Source: Clostridium minihomine
GTDB taxonomy: Bacteria > Bacillota > Clostridia > Oscillospirales > Acutalibacteraceae
Length of the DNA stretch: 64,000 nt
Reading direction: 5' to 3'
Assembly: GCF_900240385.1 (NCBI RefSeq)
Contig: NZ_OEQH01000001.1
Location: 682,001 to 746,000, forward strand
The notes below the pieces were generated by a model, which saw only the letters and a program-made list of their open reading frames with translations, did no database searches and was not told where the DNA came from. Below are positions 42,025 to 50,687 of this stretch, piece after piece. A program made the translations under genes and the position numbers. Each line of letters opens with the position of its first letter. The first letter of the stretch is position 1.

Positions 42025-42870
42025 TCAAAGCTCATCCTTTTTAATGTGTATTTTACGAAAGAGTGCGATAACAGGAATGGCAGACAAGCACCCGATCAAA
42101 ATGATGAAATAGATTAATTTTACTCCTTGTGTTTGGATAGGAGGAACCACCAAATTTTCCGGTGCCATGGCATGAAGGCCTAACGTGTTAAAAATCAGTC
42201 CGGCAGCCAGATAAAGGATGCCTGGAATTGTGATGATTAGAAATCGGTTGGCTTTCATGTGTAAAGAGATAGAGTAAGATACTAACCCAATTAACCCCCC
42301 AATGACACCCCCAATTATGTTATAAATGAAATAATAAAGATAAGGATGAGAATAGCAAAAATTTTGAAAGAAGGTTACATTTCGATAGATTAAGTCTGGT
42401 TCCAAAGGGTAGTAAGGGGTGACTTTGTTTGACTGCAAAGGGATTGCAAGCATCAAAGCAAGTTCACTGAGTTGAGAAGATAAAAAGACAATGAGAAAGC
42501 CGCCGGTAAATACAACAATCGCTTTTGCTATGTAGTAATTTCTGCGGCCAGAACGCTGAATGATAAATTTAGTAGTCCCCGCTTTTTTTTCATCAAATGC
42601 ACTTGACGCAAAGGCCATAGAAACGATAAAAGGAAAAAAGAATAAAAAATATATTTGCACAGAACTTGCCAGAAAGGAATTGGCAATTGCATTTACTACT
42701 CCAAAATAGCACCACGCCGGTGCGATTGTGACAGTATCTTGCCGAAAGAGCTTTAGAAGATCCAAAATAGTGGGAACTAGAAAAAACAAGAACGAAATCA
42801 ATAGTGCAATAAAAAATTCTCGCTGTTTTATCATTAATTTGAAATTAATACGGATCATTTTGCCTAACAT
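42025..42870 (-). CDS. ABC-2-like permease, first gene of the operon
   Basis: 281 residues. About six helices; SMAFASSAFDEKKAGTTKFI is reminiscent of the loop after the second helix in ABC-2 permeases. It heads the order permease-permease-permease-ATPase-anchored protein. Upstream is a leader hairpin GCATCCAGCC / GGCCGGATGC (42905-42927) about 35 bases before the start. No regulator gene is adjacent. A bacteriocin or lipid exporter is possible; no precursor peptide was found nearby. Confidence 0.8.
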   Translation of the reverse strand: MLGKMIRINFKLMIKQREFFIALLISFLFFLVPTILDLLKLFRQDTVTIAPAWCYFGVVNAIANSFLASSVQIYFLFFFPFIVSMAFASSAFDEKKAGTTKFIIQRSGRRNYYIAKAIVVFTGGFLIVFLSSQLSELALMLAIPLQSNKVTPYYPLEPDLIYRNVTFFQNFCYSHPYLYYFIYNIIGGVIGGLIGLVSYSISLHMKANRFLIITIPGILYLAAGLIFNTLGLHAMAPENLVVPPIQTQGVKLIYFIILIGCLSAIPVIALFRKIHIKKDEL

Positions 42871-43276
42871 ATTTCCCCATTTCCTTTCATGAATTTATAA
42901 TCGAGCATCCAGCCGGGGGCCGGATGCTTCATTAGCAATTTATATTACAATAAGTTTGGCACAACACTTTCGCGTCTATTTAACGGGAAGGTTCCATCAA
43001 GACAAAACACAAGTGGAAACAGGAATCAAGCAGATGCTTTGAATGAATCAGTAGAAGTCCCTCTCTTTATATCAACAAATGAAAAGGACAATTTGTGACA
43101 CTATTTCGAAAATATTTATTATTTTGTAAATATTCCGATGGGGGGGAGCGAATTGTTCTGAAAGCTTATTCGACTGCAAGGGATAAATGACAGGGAATAA
43201 ATAGAAAAAAGAAGGCCACGAATTTCTTCGTGGCCTTCCCAATTGAAATTAGGGGATATTTTAGTAAGAAAAAATC
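42871..43276. other. intergenic region between the ABC operon and flagellin
   Basis: 406 bases. It holds the leader hairpin of the ABC operon (42905-42927) and the flagellin terminator (43205-43238). The middle, 42930-43200, is AT-rich with no believable gene. Confidence 0.5.
43205..43238 (-). terminator. Rho-independent terminator of flagellin
   Basis: GAAGGCCACGAA / TTCGTGGCCTTC; on the minus strand a run of T follows. About 40 bases after the flagellin stop codon. Confidence 0.9.
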
Positions 43277-44461
43277 TTACTGGAGGAGCTTCAAGATGCT
43301 CTGGGGCTGAGTGTTGGCCTGAGCCAGCATGGACTGTGCAGCCTGAGTCAGAACGTTGTTCTTGGTCATCTCCATCATTTCCTTCGCCATGTCAACGTCG
43401 CGAATGCGGCTCTCAGCGGAGGTCAGGTTCTCGCTGGTAACACCCAAGTTGTTCACAGTGTGCTCTAAGCGGTTCTGCAATGCACCCAGGTCAGCACGAG
43501 TGCCGGAAACCTGATTGATAGCATCTTCGATAGTCTGGATGGCCTCAAGAGCATCTGACTGATTCAGAACATTGATGGTATCAATGCCAAGACCTGTGCT
43601 GCTCATATTTCCAATATTTAAAGAAACCTGCTGATCATCAGACTTAGAAGCGCCAATCTGGAGTTTCAAAGCATTTGCATCTTTAGCATCTTTTACTAAA
43701 GCCAAATCTCCGGTTGTGTTAGCCTTACCGGCTTCTACAGCAATATTTCCTTCAAATTCAACTGTGAAATTGGTGAACGCACTTGCAGCTGCGTTATCGG
43801 CAGCAACTTCAGATTTTGCATGATTGCGTACTGCTTCTGTAATTTGATCAGCGGTAAAAGTACCCGCCGCATCATTTCCCAAAGTGATTTTCAAATTACC
43901 CGTGGTATCATCAATATCAACGGTAATTCCTTTGCCTGCGGCAGCTTCCATCGTAACATTTTTAGTAGCTGCTGTTGCATCTGATTTAAAGCTAACTGCA
44001 GTTGTACCTAATGTTCCTTTTACAGTAGAGCCAGCGCCCAAAGAACCATCCAACAGGTTGATCTTGTTGAAATTGGTGGAAGTAGAAATTCTGTTAATTT
44101 CTTCTTTCAGAGCAGTAACTTCTTTAGCGATATTATCACGGTCAACGTCGTTCTGATAAGTGCCGTTGGAGGACTGAGTAGCCAGCTCCTTCATTCTTTG
44201 CAGAATGGAATGGGTCTCGTTCAGAGCGCCTTCAGCGGTCTGTACCAAAGAAATACCGTCGTTGGCATTGTTTGCAGCCTGATCCAAGCCGCGGATCTGG
44301 GAACGCATTTTCTCAGAAATGGCCAGGCCGGCAGCGTCATCGCCTGCACGGTTAATTTTGTAACCGGAAGAGAGCTTCTCCAGGTTTTTTGCAACGTTGT
44401 TGTTGTTGATACCCAGCTGACGGTTCGCGTTCAGCGCGGAAATGTTGTGTTGAATACGCAT
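43277..44461 (-). CDS. hag: flagellin
   Basis: 394 residues from ATG 44461, the start of the canonical MRIQHNISALNANRQLGIN with AGGAGG upstream; the longer frame is dismissed. D0/D1 domains are conserved at both ends (EKLSSGYKINRAGDDAAGLA; NLTSAESRIRDVDMAKEMME; C-terminal QPQSILKLLQ), and the central 150-280 region is variable. Exported by the flagellar type III apparatus to build the filament. It has its own sigma-28-like promoter (44643-44669), a leader of about 170 bases with several hairpins including a CsrA-type site, and a terminator. Confidence 0.97.
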   Translation of the reverse strand: MRIQHNISALNANRQLGINNNNVAKNLEKLSSGYKINRAGDDAAGLAISEKMRSQIRGLDQAANNANDGISLVQTAEGALNETHSILQRMKELATQSSNGTYQNDVDRDNIAKEVTALKEEINRISTSTNFNKINLLDGSLGAGSTVKGTLGTTAVSFKSDATAATKNVTMEAAAGKGITVDIDDTTGNLKITLGNDAAGTFTADQITEAVRNHAKSEVAADNAAASAFTNFTVEFEGNIAVEAGKANTTGDLALVKDAKDANALKLQIGASKSDDQQVSLNIGNMSSTGLGIDTINVLNQSDALEAIQTIEDAINQVSGTRADLGALQNRLEHTVNNLGVTSENLTSAESRIRDVDMAKEMMEMTKNNVLTQAAQSMLAQANTQPQSILKLLQ

Positions 44462-44521
44462 AATTTTTTCCTCCTGAAATTTTATTTGGTCCACGGGGAA
44501 ACCCCTGTGGCCGTAAGAAAA

Positions 44522-44535
44522 GGACATCCTTGTCC
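44522..44535 (-). promoter_or_regulatory. CsrA-binding hairpin in the flagellin leader
   Basis: Minus-strand GGACAAGGATGTCC: an ACAAGGATGT match to the CsrA consensus with AGGA displayed in the loop of a 4-bp stem. A second GGA lies in the ribosome site (44470-44475), 60 bases downstream. In B. subtilis the same two-site layout lets CsrA block hag translation. Confidence 0.75.
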
Positions 44536-44642
44536 TTGCCTTGCTTATTTATGCACCATTTCCCGCAGGGCGGGCCCTGCCCCCAGGGAAAGTGATACCG
44601 GTAAAATGTGAGAACCACTTTTGTTTTTTGGTTCTAATCTAT

Positions 44643-44669
44643 ATTTCGGTGCTGACTTCAAAAAGTTTA
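44643..44669 (-). promoter_or_regulatory. sigma-28 (SigD/FliA) promoter of flagellin
   Basis: TAAA (44666-44669), 15-base spacer, ACCGAAAT (44643-44650); consensus TAAA-N15-GCCGATAT with three deviations in the -10. Confidence 0.72.
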
Positions 44670-44697
44670 GCAATTTCTAGAAAATTTATTGAAAAAT

Positions 44698-44928
44698 TTA
44701 TTTCTGCTTTAACAGGTTCTTGAGCTGATCCAAAGTTTGAACCTCAAGCTTTTCACCGGCTTCCCGGTTGAGTGCGGCAGTTTCTAAAAGTTCTTTTCGG
44801 GTAATCCGAATTTCTTTGGGAGCATCGATGGCAAGTTTTACCCGATCGCCGCTGATTTCTGAAATGCGAATTTCAATATTATCACCAATCAGGATAGATT
44901 CGGATGTTTTTCTGCTTATTACCAGCAA
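44698..44928 (-). CDS. csrA: carbon storage regulator CsrA
   Basis: 76 residues starting at TTG 44928, eight bases after AAGGAGG; this gives the invariant MLVISRKTSESILIGDNIEI start. The longer frame begins inside fliW and is wrong. CsrA binds GGA hairpins in leaders and represses translation, here of flagellin. It is immediately downstream of fliW, whose product sequesters it, and immediately upstream of its likely target. The C-terminal helix (TAALNREAGEKLEVQTLDQL) is longer than in E. coli, as in other Firmicutes where FliW contacts this end. Confidence 0.95.
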   Translation of the reverse strand: MLVISRKTSESILIGDNIEIRISEISGDRVKLAIDAPKEIRITRKELLETAALNREAGEKLEVQTLDQLKNLLKQK

Positions 44929-44947
44929 ACCGTTTCCCTCCTTCGCG

Positions 44948-45355
44948 TCAATGGCCGGCAAATAGCCGGTAACGCAAAGGATACTCGGTATCCTCTAGAA
45001 TCACCTGCTTTGCATGTTGATTGTGGATATTGATGACAATGGGGGCCTTTAAATTCACCACAGAATCCGAGAGCTGAGGGCGAATGACTGCAATCACCAA
45101 AAAGCACAAATCCTCCGGATTCGGGTTCCCCAAAGACTCTAAATCCCGTTGGGATAATTTGGGGGCGTAGTCATCCAAGATGGTAAAGGGATCCATCACG
45201 ATAAAAGAAGGAATTTGTTCTTCATTAGCCGCCGTCAGGCTCCAAAGAATATTTTCCTCATCCTCGTGGAACAAAAGAAATTCATGAATTTCTTCAAAGC
45301 CCAAAAGACCCTCCTGAAAAATGATGGTATTACGGCTTTCCTGGTTTGTTTCCAT
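44948..45355 (-). CDS. fliW: flagellar assembly factor FliW
   Basis: 135 residues: IIFQEGLLGFEEIHEFLLF at the start, IPSFIVMDPFTILDDY in the middle and the C-terminal APIVINIHNQHAKQVILED typical of FliW. FliW binds CsrA or flagellin; when flagellin is exported, FliW is free to remove CsrA from the hag leader. Located between flgL and csrA, the standard Clostridia/Bacillus order. Confidence 0.96.
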   Translation of the reverse strand: METNQESRNTIIFQEGLLGFEEIHEFLLFHEDEENILWSLTAANEEQIPSFIVMDPFTILDDYAPKLSQRDLESLGNPNPEDLCFLVIAVIRPQLSDSVVNLKAPIVINIHNQHAKQVILEDTEYPLRYRLFAGH

Positions 45356-45372
45356 ATCCGTTACTCCTATAT

Positions 45373-46740
45373 TCAGGTCATAAAGTCGATAAACGATTTG
45401 CTCAGGATTTTTGTGCCCATAGACAAAGCAGCATTGTAAGCATACTGCTGCATGTAAAAATCCATAATGGCTACACCGGGATCCACATACTCAATTGCTT
45501 GGCTGCGTTCCACAATGGCATCGCCCATTGCTTCCAAATTCGTTTTCATGGTGCTTAAAAAGTTTGATTTGGAACCGGATTTTGTAATTGAGCCAAGCAA
45601 AGCCTGTCCTTGTTCTGAGAACTTATCTAAATAAGGACGAATATTATCAATGGAAAAATCATCTTTTTCCAATTGGTCTGCAATTTGACCCATCAGGGTA
45701 TATAGGTTGTTAGAAATTCCGGTGCCATCAGAGGCACTGTTGCCAAATCCCAGAAAAGAAATGCCCGGAATTGCAGCATTAAATGCACTTTGCGAGTTGA
45801 TCGAAGTGCTGTTGGGCTCGGAAGTGGTTTTCAGGCCCATTCCCAAATTGATCAAAATTTCTTCTTCCGCCAATTTGGCAAGACCTGCCTGACCGATATT
45901 ACTGGTAAGCTCTTCTGAAATGACCGTCTCAAATCCACCGGATCCATCAGGAATGGAAACAGCCCGATTCATGTCGCCGGTAATCCGAATATTTGTAAAA
46001 TCAATATCAGGGTAGCCTTTTAACAGGTTTAGCAAATCCTGATTGGTTTTAATTTTAGATAAATCAGTTTCAATGGTAATCTGAGTATCCGAAACAGAAA
46101 TTTTGGTGGTGTCAGGGGTAGAGGACTGTGAAACCTTTAAGGTCATCCCGTCTTTAATTACTTTTCCGGTATCGGGGTCTGTAATTTCACCGGGGCCGAA
46201 CTCAATTAAAGTTCCGTTAAAATTGGCAACCGGGCCATTTTCTATTTTTCCGGTGTCTACATTGATTCCGCGGTACAAAAGCTCCCCTTTACCATTAACA
46301 GAAAAAGGTGCTTCTGTCATTTCGGTTCCGCCAAATACATATTTCTCTGCAAATTTTGTATTGAGAGGGGACAAAAAGGCCTGCTGCATCTGCCGCAGTT
46401 TATCGGCAATAATGGAACGATCTTCTTTTGACATCGTGCCGGTAATTGCCTGAATCACGTCCCCGGTATCTGCACTGCTCACAATGTCATAAATAGATTT
46501 CATGGCGCTTTGCGACGTCATCAACTGACTTTCAATGTCACCTAACGAATCCTGATAGGTTTGGTTTTCGGCTTGTTCTCTGCGAAAACGGTAAAGCTTT
46601 GTAGCGGAAAAAGGATCTTCCGATGTTTTTTCAAAGTTTCTGAATGTGGTCGCTTTATTGTTCGCCGCATTCAGCTGACCCAATGAAGTGTTCAGATTTT
46701 TTGTATATTGTCCCGCAATCATGCCCATTGTAATTCTCAT
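45373..46740 (-). CDS. flgL: flagellar hook-filament junction protein 3
   Basis: 455 residues. N-terminal MRITMGMIAGQYTKNLNTSL and the C-terminal helix (AALSMGTKILSKSFIDFM) are the D0 parts of FlgL; SQSAMKSIYDIVSSADTG lies in D1. It forms the second ring between hook and filament. It is longer than the B. subtilis protein (about 300) because of an extended central domain (about 150-320). GGAGGAATG-type start 18 bases after flgK. Confidence 0.94.
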   Translation of the reverse strand: MRITMGMIAGQYTKNLNTSLGQLNAANNKATTFRNFEKTSEDPFSATKLYRFRREQAENQTYQDSLGDIESQLMTSQSAMKSIYDIVSSADTGDVIQAITGTMSKEDRSIIADKLRQMQQAFLSPLNTKFAEKYVFGGTEMTEAPFSVNGKGELLYRGINVDTGKIENGPVANFNGTLIEFGPGEITDPDTGKVIKDGMTLKVSQSSTPDTTKISVSDTQITIETDLSKIKTNQDLLNLLKGYPDIDFTNIRITGDMNRAVSIPDGSGGFETVISEELTSNIGQAGLAKLAEEEILINLGMGLKTTSEPNSTSINSQSAFNAAIPGISFLGFGNSASDGTGISNNLYTLMGQIADQLEKDDFSIDNIRPYLDKFSEQGQALLGSITKSGSKSNFLSTMKTNLEAMGDAIVERSQAIEYVDPGVAIMDFYMQQYAYNAALSMGTKILSKSFIDFMT

Positions 46741-46764
46741 GGCACATTCCTCCTTTATTCCATA

Positions 46765-48495
46765 TTAACGGCCGACAATTCCCATTCGGTTAATTATCGT
46801 GTCTAATGCCTCATCCATGGTTGTCATAAAACGAGAAGAAGCGGTCAAAGCCTGATTGTACATTATCAGGTTAATGCCTTCTTCGTTCAGATCCACAGAA
46901 GAAATCGAGGCTCTTTGAGTATCGATGCCAGTCAGGTTTGAAACATAGGTTTCGTTTTGGTTCAAAGTGGTTTTAATGTCCAAACCCAGCGTGGTGGAAA
47001 CCTTAGAAACAAAAGAATTCAAAGAGGAAGTAAACAAAGAGATCCCCTTGTCGGTTTCAAATGTCTGCTCTTTTGAGAATTGAAGTACCATATAAAGGAT
47101 GTTTTTTCCGCTGCTGGAATTGTCTACGCCTTCCAACGTTTCTTCCTTTGAAGCTGTGATGTAATTTCCAACCGCTTTGTCCCATTCCTTAGAAATAGAA
47201 ATATTAGAGGCGGTGATTTTGGGGGAAGAAGCGGGATCATTGGGGTTATAATCACTGGAAGCAAACAGGGGTTTGTCAACAGCAACCGAGCCGCCGCCTT
47301 CCACAGTTGTGGTTGTGGCGTTCGCCTTATTCATTGTATCAGCCAATGTTTGTGCCATCTGATCCATGATTTTTTCATAATAACCGATTCCGCGGCTGGT
47401 GGTGGACAAAGCCCCTGTGGCGATGGTTTCGGTGGAACCGCCGACGGTGACATCCATCTTTCCCGATGCCATTGCATCAAATTCACCGCTGTCGTTAAGC
47501 ATTGTCAGGTATCCGCTAAAAATTCCGGTGCCAAAACTGTCGTTAAATACTTTGTGTGTTCCGTCGGAATTATTGATCATCTCGCCGCCAAAGCCACGGA
47601 TATAGACGGAAACATTCAAGTCTTTTTTTGCGTATACATGTTCTGCCCCGGTGCTGTCAGCTGCTGTATATTGTATCGTGTCTTGATTCTGCGCAGCTTC
47701 AAACTGAACAAATTTGTCGTTGTTAATCAGGGGAATACTGTTGTTGCCATTAACCAGGTTGACCTGCATTTCTTCCACTGTGCGGCCTGCGCCGATCGAA
47801 ACCGATGTGGTGCTCACCTGAATATTAAACTGCTGGCTTAGCTGATCCAGAAGGGCATTGCGCTGATCGCGAAGTTCCAAAGCGGGAACCTGAGAAATAT
47901 CGCAGCTTTTAATTTCGCGGTTTAGCTGAGCAATGCTTTCCAGAATACTGTTGGCTTGTCCGATACCGGCGCTTAAAAAAGAGTCGGTTTCCTGCTTGCG
48001 GACATCTGCCAGCTGTGTGGCAGCATTGTGGAACGCCTGTGTCAGCAAGAGAGCCGAGTTTTTAACAATGGTTTCCAGATTGGAATCTGCGGGGGAGTTC
48101 GCTAAAGTATTCAGCTGTTTAATCAGATCGGTTATCTGATTGTTGATTCCATTATTTTTGATTTCATCAAAGATACTTTCAAGACTGCTTAGTGTATTGG
48201 CTTCGGTTCCGCTTTTTCCCACTTTGCCGCTTTCCATACGGTAGCGCACATCCAGATAGGGGTCGCGAAGCTGAGAAACACCTTTTGCTTCTACGCCGCC
48301 GCCAATGGCCATATCACTGGGGTTTGCATAACGCATATTATTGCCGGAAGAACCCACCGCATAGGCGTCCAAGCGTTGACGTGTATAACCGGTTGTATTG
48401 ACGTTTGACATGTTTTGGCCGGTGATTCTCAAATTGTATTGGGCGGCCTGAATGCCGCTTCGTGCTACATAATAAGAAGAAAAGCTAGACGCCAT
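46765..48495 (-). CDS. flgK: flagellar hook-filament junction protein 1
   Basis: 576 residues from ATG 48495 (AAGGAG upstream). N-terminal SSYYVARSGIQAAQYNLRIT and NMSNVNTTGYTRQRL are the rod/hook/HAP1 motif; the C-terminus ends MYNQALTASSRFMTTMDEAL. Builds the first junction ring on the hook tip. Its chaperone FlgN is encoded immediately upstream. Confidence 0.96.
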   Translation of the reverse strand: MASSFSSYYVARSGIQAAQYNLRITGQNMSNVNTTGYTRQRLDAYAVGSSGNNMRYANPSDMAIGGGVEAKGVSQLRDPYLDVRYRMESGKVGKSGTEANTLSSLESIFDEIKNNGINNQITDLIKQLNTLANSPADSNLETIVKNSALLLTQAFHNAATQLADVRKQETDSFLSAGIGQANSILESIAQLNREIKSCDISQVPALELRDQRNALLDQLSQQFNIQVSTTSVSIGAGRTVEEMQVNLVNGNNSIPLINNDKFVQFEAAQNQDTIQYTAADSTGAEHVYAKKDLNVSVYIRGFGGEMINNSDGTHKVFNDSFGTGIFSGYLTMLNDSGEFDAMASGKMDVTVGGSTETIATGALSTTSRGIGYYEKIMDQMAQTLADTMNKANATTTTVEGGGSVAVDKPLFASSDYNPNDPASSPKITASNISISKEWDKAVGNYITASKEETLEGVDNSSSGKNILYMVLQFSKEQTFETDKGISLFTSSLNSFVSKVSTTLGLDIKTTLNQNETYVSNLTGIDTQRASISSVDLNEEGINLIMYNQALTASSRFMTTMDEALDTIINRMGIVGR

Positions 48496-48509
48496 AATTT
48501 CCGCGCTCC

Positions 48510-48989
48510 TTACACTTTTTTTGAAATAAAGCCTCGGGATTGACATTCTTCCCGGGCTTTCGCATCGTATTTTTTTTGCAGTTCCGGCTGATTCTTTATT
48601 TTCTTAATCTCCATTTCTACTCGGCGCAGCCGAAGTTCGGCCAAATAGTTGCAACGAAGATTCATTTCTTTCAGTTCTAAAATAACACCGGAAAGATTCT
48701 GATACAATTCTTCCGCCTGTGCACGAAGGGAAGAATCAAACAAAGGCAGCAGCTCCCGAAAAGTCGCTGTTGGCAGCGGGGTCTGCTTCATCAGCCGGTC
48801 TCGTTCCAGTTCCATTCCTCGGGATTTCAGCATATATGCCTCTTCGGTTTTTACATGGGCATCCAGCTTATCCACTCTGTTCTGGGTAATATCTTGATAT
48901 TTCTCTGTTTCTAATAATAAAAATTCTTGAAAAAAAACGAGATACCGTTTTAGAAAATCAATAAATTGTTCCGATAGTGCCCGATCCAT
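48510..48989 (-). CDS. flgN: FlgN-like export chaperone
   Basis: 159 residues from ATG 48989 after GAGGAG. All-helical, with heptads (ELYQNLSGVILELKEMNLRC), in the position of flgN between flgM and flgK. FlgN proteins bind FlgK and FlgL and deliver them to the export gate. Sequence similarity in this family is weak, so the name rests mainly on context and helical character. Confidence 0.85.
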   Translation of the reverse strand: MDRALSEQFIDFLKRYLVFFQEFLLLETEKYQDITQNRVDKLDAHVKTEEAYMLKSRGMELERDRLMKQTPLPTATFRELLPLFDSSLRAQAEELYQNLSGVILELKEMNLRCNYLAELRLRRVEMEIKKIKNQPELQKKYDAKAREECQSRGFISKKV

Positions 48990-49055
48990 TTTATCACTCC
49001 TCACATCATGAATCCAGCGGAAAGCTTTTGCCTGTCACATCTTTTGCGGTGTGAC

Positions 49056-49382
49056 TCAGCCAAGTTGATCCAGCAAAAGGCCGGCCAGCTCTTTTGCGTC
49101 CACCTGATAACTGCCGGAATCTATCTTTGCTTTTAAATCGGCTAAAAAAGCCGGATCTTTTTCCTGCTTTAAACCGGATATAATCTGTTCTTTGGCTTTT
49201 GTTAAAGTGGGACGTTCATTTTGGGTATGCTGAGAAATCTCGATGGTATCACGTTTGGCGGAATCCGAAATTTGATTCAGCTTTGCCACATTGCTTTGCT
49301 GACTGGGCTCGCTGCTTTGTGTCAATTTATTTAAATTATTATTGATTGCATTGGGCACATACCCCTGTTTATCAATCCTCAT
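49056..49382 (-). CDS. flgM: anti-sigma-28 factor FlgM
   Basis: 108 residues from ATG 49382 with GAGGTGAAGAAG upstream. The N-terminal half is disordered and Asn/Gln/Ser-rich; the C-terminal half (RDTIEISQHTQ, KAKEQIISGLKQ, LADLKAKIDSGSYQVDAKEL) is the sigma-28-binding region, including the SGxYxVDAxxLA motif. It is held in the cell until hook completion, then secreted. It is transcribed from a near-perfect sigma-28 promoter, giving negative feedback. Confidence 0.95.
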   Translation of the reverse strand: MRIDKQGYVPNAINNNLNKLTQSSEPSQQSNVAKLNQISDSAKRDTIEISQHTQNERPTLTKAKEQIISGLKQEKDPAFLADLKAKIDSGSYQVDAKELAGLLLDQLG

Positions 49383-49403
49383 CTTCTTCACCTCATAATC
49401 ATA

Positions 49404-49430
49404 ATATCGGCATAATACCAAAACAATTTA
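49404..49430 (-). promoter_or_regulatory. consensus sigma-28 promoter of the flgM operon
   Basis: TAAA (49427-49430), exactly 15 bases, GCCGATAT (49404-49411). It matches the B. subtilis SigD consensus in every position and lies just upstream of flgM. Confidence 0.93.
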
Positions 49431-49636
49431 GAAGATTTTTTGAATGTGGCATATTTTTCTATCTATATTATTTAAAATTGTTTAAATGAAAATCACGGGG
49501 TTCTATTCTTCTCTTAACAATATAATGATTGACTAAAATAAAGTGCCCGAAAAGGTTAGAATTTTTATAATGTTTTTGCAAGAAATATCATTGGAAATAT
49601 CTGTTGTAATAATAGGTTAAAGTTTGCAGAAATAAG

Positions 49637-49665
49637 TTGACTATTGTCACTTCGCTGTATATAAT
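49637..49665 (+). promoter_or_regulatory. sigma-A promoter of the flgB (fla/che) operon
   Basis: TTGACT (49637-49642), 17-base spacer, TATAAT (49660-49665); about 155 bases upstream of flgB. Confidence 0.85.
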
Positions 49666-49819
49666 TAGTTTGAATCCAGTCACAAAATATTTACAGATTA
49701 TACATTTTTTGGGATTTTCTAATATTTCTTACTTTTTAGTAAAAAAGTGAGCTTTCGCTGACAATAAGTCAAAGAATATGAAATGGGTTATAGATTATAT
49801 ATAGATAAGGGGTGCTTGA

Positions 49820-50206
49820 ATGGATTGGCTTAATAGTATTTCCACAACTCTTCTGACAAAAGATTTGGATGGGCTGTGGCTTCGGCAAAGGGCAATTTCA
49901 GGCAATTTGGCGAACTGGGAAACACCGGGATACAAAAGCAAAAATGTAAGTTTTGAAGAAGAGCTGCAAAAAAGTCTTGCGCAGTCGGTGCAAAAAAAGT
50001 CGGATTTCGTAAAATTAATTGACAGTACTCAGCCAACAGTAACGGTGTCAGAGGAACTCTCTCAGCGTTTGGATGGCAATAATGTGGATCTGGAACAGCA
50101 AAATGTAGAATTTGCAAGAACTCAAATCAATTATATGTATTCTCTTCGTGAGCTTTCGGATCATTTTGCGCGATTGCGCTATGTGATAACGGAAGGAAGA
50201 GGGTAA
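49820..50206 (+). CDS. flgB: flagellar basal-body rod protein FlgB
   Basis: 128 residues. LWLRQRAISGNLANWETPGY near residue 20 is the rod-protein motif, with Trp where Asn is usual; C-terminal FARTQINYMYSLRELSDHF. Proximal rod subunit, exported through the flagellar gate. First gene of the long rightward operon; ATG with AAGGGGTG upstream. Confidence 0.95.
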   Translation: MDWLNSISTTLLTKDLDGLWLRQRAISGNLANWETPGYKSKNVSFEEELQKSLAQSVQKKSDFVKLIDSTQPTVTVSEELSQRLDGNNVDLEQQNVEFARTQINYMYSLRELSDHFARLRYVITEGRG

Positions 50207-50231
50207 AAGAAACAGAGAGGACGGAACAATC

Positions 50232-50681
50232 GTGGCTTTTTTAAGTTCCCTGGATATCAGTGCATCCGCTTTAACGGCGGAACGATTTCGAATGGATATC
50301 ATTTCTGAAAACATGGCGAATTCTTCCACGACCCGAACCGAAAACGGCGGCGCTTACCGCAGAAAACTGGTAGTAATGCAGACCCAAGGGGAAGAAGCGT
50401 CTCAGTTTCGCCGGATTCTGCAAAGCAAAATGGATGTTGACCGGCAGACCGGGCAGGGAGTTCGTGTGGTAGAGATAGCGGAAGATCCCAGCGAGCTGAC
50501 ACCGGTGTATGATCCGACTCATCCCGATGCCAACGAAGAAGGGTATGTAATGATGCCGAATGTGGACCCGGTTAAAGAAACCATTGACATGATGGCCGCC
50601 ACACGGGCATATGAAGCAAACCTGACGATGTTTAATGCTGTAAAAAATATGGCTATTAAGGCTTTGGAGATGGGGAGATAA
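50232..50681 (+). CDS. flgC: flagellar basal-body rod protein FlgC
   Basis: 149 residues, GTG start. AFLSSLDISASALTAERFRM, then DIISENMANSSTT, then HPDANEEGYVMMPNVDPVKE and ATRAYEANLTMFNAVKNM, all canonical for FlgC, a rod subunit. Downstream of flgB by 25 bases. Confidence 0.97.
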   Translation: MAFLSSLDISASALTAERFRMDIISENMANSSTTRTENGGAYRRKLVVMQTQGEEASQFRRILQSKMDVDRQTGQGVRVVEIAEDPSELTPVYDPTHPDANEEGYVMMPNVDPVKETIDMMAATRAYEANLTMFNAVKNMAIKALEMGR

Positions 50682-50687
50682 ATCATT

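Larger units (their letters stand above)
49383..49819. other. divergent control region of the late and early flagellar operons
   Basis: 437 bases: the sigma-28 promoter for flgM on the left, the sigma-A promoter for flgB on the right, and AT-rich DNA between them. The flgB leader of about 150 bases has one hairpin (ACTTTTT / AAAAAAGT near 49729-49752). Confidence 0.7.

Noticed and set aside
49666-49819. c-di-GMP riboswitch upstream of flgB, as in C. difficile
   Set aside because: The leader is AT-rich with one simple hairpin and lacks the conserved GEMM bases.
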